From Allobosea sp. BK604 (GTDB taxonomy: Bacteria > Pseudomonadota > Alphaproteobacteria > Rhizobiales > Beijerinckiaceae): DNA of 64,000 nucleotides. Below are positions 61,695 to 64,000 of the stretch, in pieces. The stretch spans positions 62,001 to 126,000 of the forward strand of contig NZ_SLZF01000012.1 in NCBI RefSeq assembly GCF_004341515.1. The letters are read 5' to 3'. Both the position numbers and the translations under genes were made by a program. Below the pieces are notes generated by a model, which searched no databases, was not told where the DNA came from, and saw nothing but the letters and a program-made list of their open reading frames with translations. Position 1 is the stretch's first letter. Every line of letters starts with the position of its first letter.

Positions 61695-63014
61695 GTGACA
61701 GCCCATCAGGTCGATGCAGCCGCCGAAGACGATCGGAAGACGAGCTTCCGCCTCGGTCCCCATGTCATGGCCGGCTCCGCGCTCATGCTCATGCTCGTGC
61801 TGGGCTGCGGTGGCTGGGCCGCGACGGCCAACCTCAACGGCGCCGTGATCGCGCAGGGCGCGGTCAAGGTCGACCAGAACCTGAAGGAGGTGCAGCACCG
61901 TGACGGCGGCATCATCCAGGCGCTCATGGTGCGCCAGGGCGATCATGTCGAGGCCGGACAGGTGCTGTTCAGGCTCGACGATGTCCAGATGCGGGCCGAG
62001 CTCTCGATCATCCACTCCCAGCTCAGCGAGAATCTCGGGCGCAAGGCCAGGCTGGCGGCCGAGCGCGACAACCTGTCGGCGATCCAGTTCCCGGCTGAGC
62101 TGGCACAGGTCGCCGAGGATGCCACCCCGATCGTCGAGGGTGAGACGCGGCTCTTCGACGGCAACAAGGTCAACCGCGAGAGCCGCAAGGAACAGCTCGA
62201 GATCGGCATCGTCCAGTCCGGCGAGGAGATCAAGGGACTGGAGGCGCGCCGCGTCGCCAAGATGGAGGAACTCAGGCTTGTCGAGCTCGAGAAACAGAAA
62301 TACACCGGCCTCTTCGCCAAGGGCCTGATCGACGGCACGCGCGTCTACACCGTCAATCGCGAATGGGCCCGCCTGCTCGGCGAGCGGGGCGAGATCGATG
62401 CCGCGCTCGCCCGCTCGAAACTGCGCATCAGCGAGGCCCGCCTGCAGATCATCGCTGTCGACGAGACGGCGCGCACCGAGGCCCAGCGCGAGCTGCGCCA
62501 GGTCGAGGCCAAGATCTCGGAGCTCGGCGACCGGCGCCTTGCGACCGAGGACCGGCTCGCGCGCACCGAGATCCGCGCGCCGATCGCGGGCACGGTCAAC
62601 GAATTGACCGTCTTCACGGTGGGCGGCGTCATCACGCCGGCGGCACGGCTCGCCACGATCGTGCCGCGGCAGGCCAAGCTGACGGTCGACGTGAAGATCG
62701 CGCCGGCCGATATCGACCAGATCAAGCCCGGGCAGCCGGCGCGGCTGCGCTTCTCGGCCTTCGCAAAGAACACCACGCCTGAATTCCCCGGCAAGGTGAT
62801 CCATGTCTCGCCGGCGACCTCGCGCGACCCGAGCAACGGCACGACCTTCTATTCCGGCGACATCGAGCTGGAGGACGCCGCGGCGCTCGACGGCCAGCGG
62901 CTGCTGCCGGGCATGCCTGTCGAAGTCTTCATCCAGACGGAAGAGCGCACCGCCCTCTCCTATCTCGTCAAGCCGTTCGCCGATCACGCCAGCCGGATCT
63001 TCAGGGAACGGTGA
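61695..63014 (+). CDS. HlyD-family periplasmic adaptor of type I secretion
   Basis: Membrane fusion protein that links the ABC exporter to an outer-membrane channel. A single N-terminal helix (ALMLMLVLGCGGWAATA) is followed by the beginning of the barrel VKVDQNLKEVQHRDGGIIQ, a long coiled-coil region (about residues 95-290) and the returning segment RTEIRAPIAGTVNELTVFTV. The start is GTG at 61695 with AGAGGGAGAG just before it. At 439 residues it is typical of PrtE/HlyD proteins. It closes the RTX export locus. Confidence 0.94.
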   Translation: MTAHQVDAAAEDDRKTSFRLGPHVMAGSALMLMLVLGCGGWAATANLNGAVIAQGAVKVDQNLKEVQHRDGGIIQALMVRQGDHVEAGQVLFRLDDVQMRAELSIIHSQLSENLGRKARLAAERDNLSAIQFPAELAQVAEDATPIVEGETRLFDGNKVNRESRKEQLEIGIVQSGEEIKGLEARRVAKMEELRLVELEKQKYTGLFAKGLIDGTRVYTVNREWARLLGERGEIDAALARSKLRISEARLQIIAVDETARTEAQRELRQVEAKISELGDRRLATEDRLARTEIRAPIAGTVNELTVFTVGGVITPAARLATIVPRQAKLTVDVKIAPADIDQIKPGQPARLRFSAFAKNTTPEFPGKVIHVSPATSRDPSNGTTFYSGDIELEDAAALDGQRLLPGMPVEVFIQTEERTALSYLVKPFADHASRIFRER

Positions 63015-63025
63015 TTGGCTGGAAC

Positions 63026-63120
63026 ATCGGCCCGAAAAGTGGATTGCGATTTTCGGAAAAGCCGATGATAAATCAAGAAGTTAGATCATCGGGCCGGACG
63101 ATATCCGATCCGATGATCTA
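63026..63120. repeat. Compound palindromic intergenic repeat (modules A and B)
   Basis: CATCGGCCCGAAAA (63026-63039) pairs with TTTTCGG (63051-63057) and GCCGATG (63061-63067), and TAGATCATC (63082-63090) pairs with GATGATCTA (63112-63120). Nearly identical to 7191-7282, including spacing. It separates convergent genes and may act as a bidirectional terminator. Confidence 0.75.
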
Positions 63121-63133
63121 GAGCTCGGCTTCG

Positions 63134-64000
63134 CTAGGCCGCGAGGGTCGCCGCCCAGGGATGGGCCGGGTGGACCATTCCCGCAAAGCCTTGATCCCCA
63201 TCGCGTTGCACGGCGGAGGGGATCGAAAAATGCACCGGGTAGAGCGCGTCCTCGACAATCTCGATCGGGAACTCGCGCCCGACCGTAGCGGCCGTATCGG
63301 CTTCGGCCCTGGCATCGATCTTGATGACCGGTGTCGAGGCGTCGATGCGGGGGCGGTGGAAGACCTCCTCCAGCGTCAGGCCGAAATCGACCATGCCTGA
63401 CACCATCTGGAGCACGGTCGGAAAGATCGTCCGGCCGCCGGCAGCACCGATCGCAAGACAGGGCTTTCCGTCTCGGCTGAGGATGAGCGGGCACATGTTC
63501 GCGAGCGGCTGCGCCCCGGCGGCGATGCTGTTCGGGTTGCCCGGGCGTGGATCGAACCACATCATGCCGTTATTCATCAGCAGCTGGACGGAAGGCAGCA
63601 TCACCAGCGCTCCGAAGCGGGAGAGCAGCGTATTGGTCAGCGCGACCATGGTTCCGCTCCGATCGACGACGCTGACATGGGACGTGCAACTCGCGCCCGT
63701 GGCATGCCCCATCGTCGTCAAGCGCTCGGCATAGGCGTCCCGGATCGCACGCGCATAAAGCAATGCGGCTTCGGCTTCAGGTGTCGCGGCCCCAAGAGGC
63801 GCGCCCTCGAGGCGCTGCGCCGCTGCGAGCCAGGTCGGCCCGGCGGAGAGGCCCGGCACGAGTGCGACATCGAAATCGCGATAGCGCCCCTTCAAGGGAG
63901 CGCGCCATGCCGCTTGATAGCTAGCGAGGTCGGACGCGCGGATCGGCGACCCTCCGGCCTCCAGATCGGCTGTGATGCGCCGCGCGGTCTCGCCTTCGTA
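63134..64000 (-). CDS. Gamma-glutamyltransferase family protein, incomplete in window
   Basis: Second member of the Ntn-hydrolase GGT family; its N-terminal part lies beyond the window edge. The visible part includes DLASYQAAWRAPLKGRYRDF, the region around the nucleophile threonine in GASCTSHVSVVDRSGTMVAL, and the C-terminal AIGAAGGRTIFPTVLQMVSG. It differs clearly from the GGT at 10097, so the two are not a recent duplication. It ends near a palindromic repeat and is convergent with the secretion adaptor gene. Substrate unknown. Confidence 0.9.
   Translation of the reverse strand, partial: YEGETARRITADLEAGGSPIRASDLASYQAAWRAPLKGRYRDFDVALVPGLSAGPTWLAAAQRLEGAPLGAATPEAEAALLYARAIRDAYAERLTTMGHATGASCTSHVSVVDRSGTMVALTNTLLSRFGALVMLPSVQLLMNNGMMWFDPRPGNPNSIAAGAQPLANMCPLILSRDGKPCLAIGAAGGRTIFPTVLQMVSGMVDFGLTLEEVFHRPRIDASTPVIKIDARAEADTAATVGREFPIEIVEDALYPVHFSIPSAVQRDGDQGFAGMVHPAHPWAATLAA

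Overview
The window is GC-rich alphaproteobacterial DNA, most likely from the order Hyphomicrobiales (Rhizobiales) and plausibly a Bosea-like genus. This rests on gene content and order (ccoNOQP-ccoGHIS with an adjacent oxygen-sensing kinase and Crp/Fnr regulator, BKACE and DUF1254 proteins, RTX/type I secretion genes), strong GC-rich codon bias and short palindromic intergenic repeats. The genus is an inference. No rRNA, tRNA, CRISPR array, transposase or prophage gene was recognised.

Region 1 (1-8.7 kb): a + strand operon-like run of periplasmic sulfatase, two DUF1254 proteins, HAD phosphatase, PPK2 and formylglycine-generating enzyme (the activator of sulfatases), then a repeat-containing gap and a GT1 glycosyltransferase. 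Region 2 (8.8-16.2 kb): gamma-glutamyltransferase with a DadA-type FAD oxidoreductase, divergent from an alanine-dehydrogenase-like protein, then an orphan oligopeptide-binding protein with a divergent LysR regulator, and a free methionine-R-sulfoxide reductase. Region 3 (16.3-24.3 kb): a minus-strand operon for a polar amino-acid-type ABC transporter, a Gfo/Idh/MocA oxidoreductase, a shikimate-dehydrogenase homologue and a BKACE enzyme, flanked by a TetR regulator, AroQ and a GntR regulator; palindromic operator candidates lie upstream of both regulators.

Region 4 (24.5-46.4 kb) is a microaerobic respiration island: hemN, ccoNOQP, ccoGHIS, a fused acyl-CoA synthetase/acetyltransferase, three tandem UspA proteins, two small uncharacterised proteins, an APH/AAA kinase fusion, then a FixL-like haem-PAS hybrid kinase, a FixK-like Crp/Fnr regulator and a divergent OmpR-type response regulator. 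This arrangement resembles the hFixL-FxkR-FixK cascade known from Rhizobium etli. Eight FNR/FixK-type boxes (TTG-N8-CAA core) lie about 60-80 bases upstream of genes across the island, suggesting a local oxygen-responsive regulon.

Region 5 (46.5-49.6 kb): an orphan NarL-type regulator, an AT-rich gap, and an overlapping NarL regulator/sensor-kinase pair. Region 6 (49.9-63.0 kb): a giant haem peroxidase with RTX repeats, followed by a type I secretion ABC exporter, a second RTX protein with an N-terminal membrane helix whose start overlaps the exporter stop, and an HlyD-type adaptor. No TolC-type outer-membrane component is present here. The window closes with a second, incomplete gamma-glutamyltransferase.
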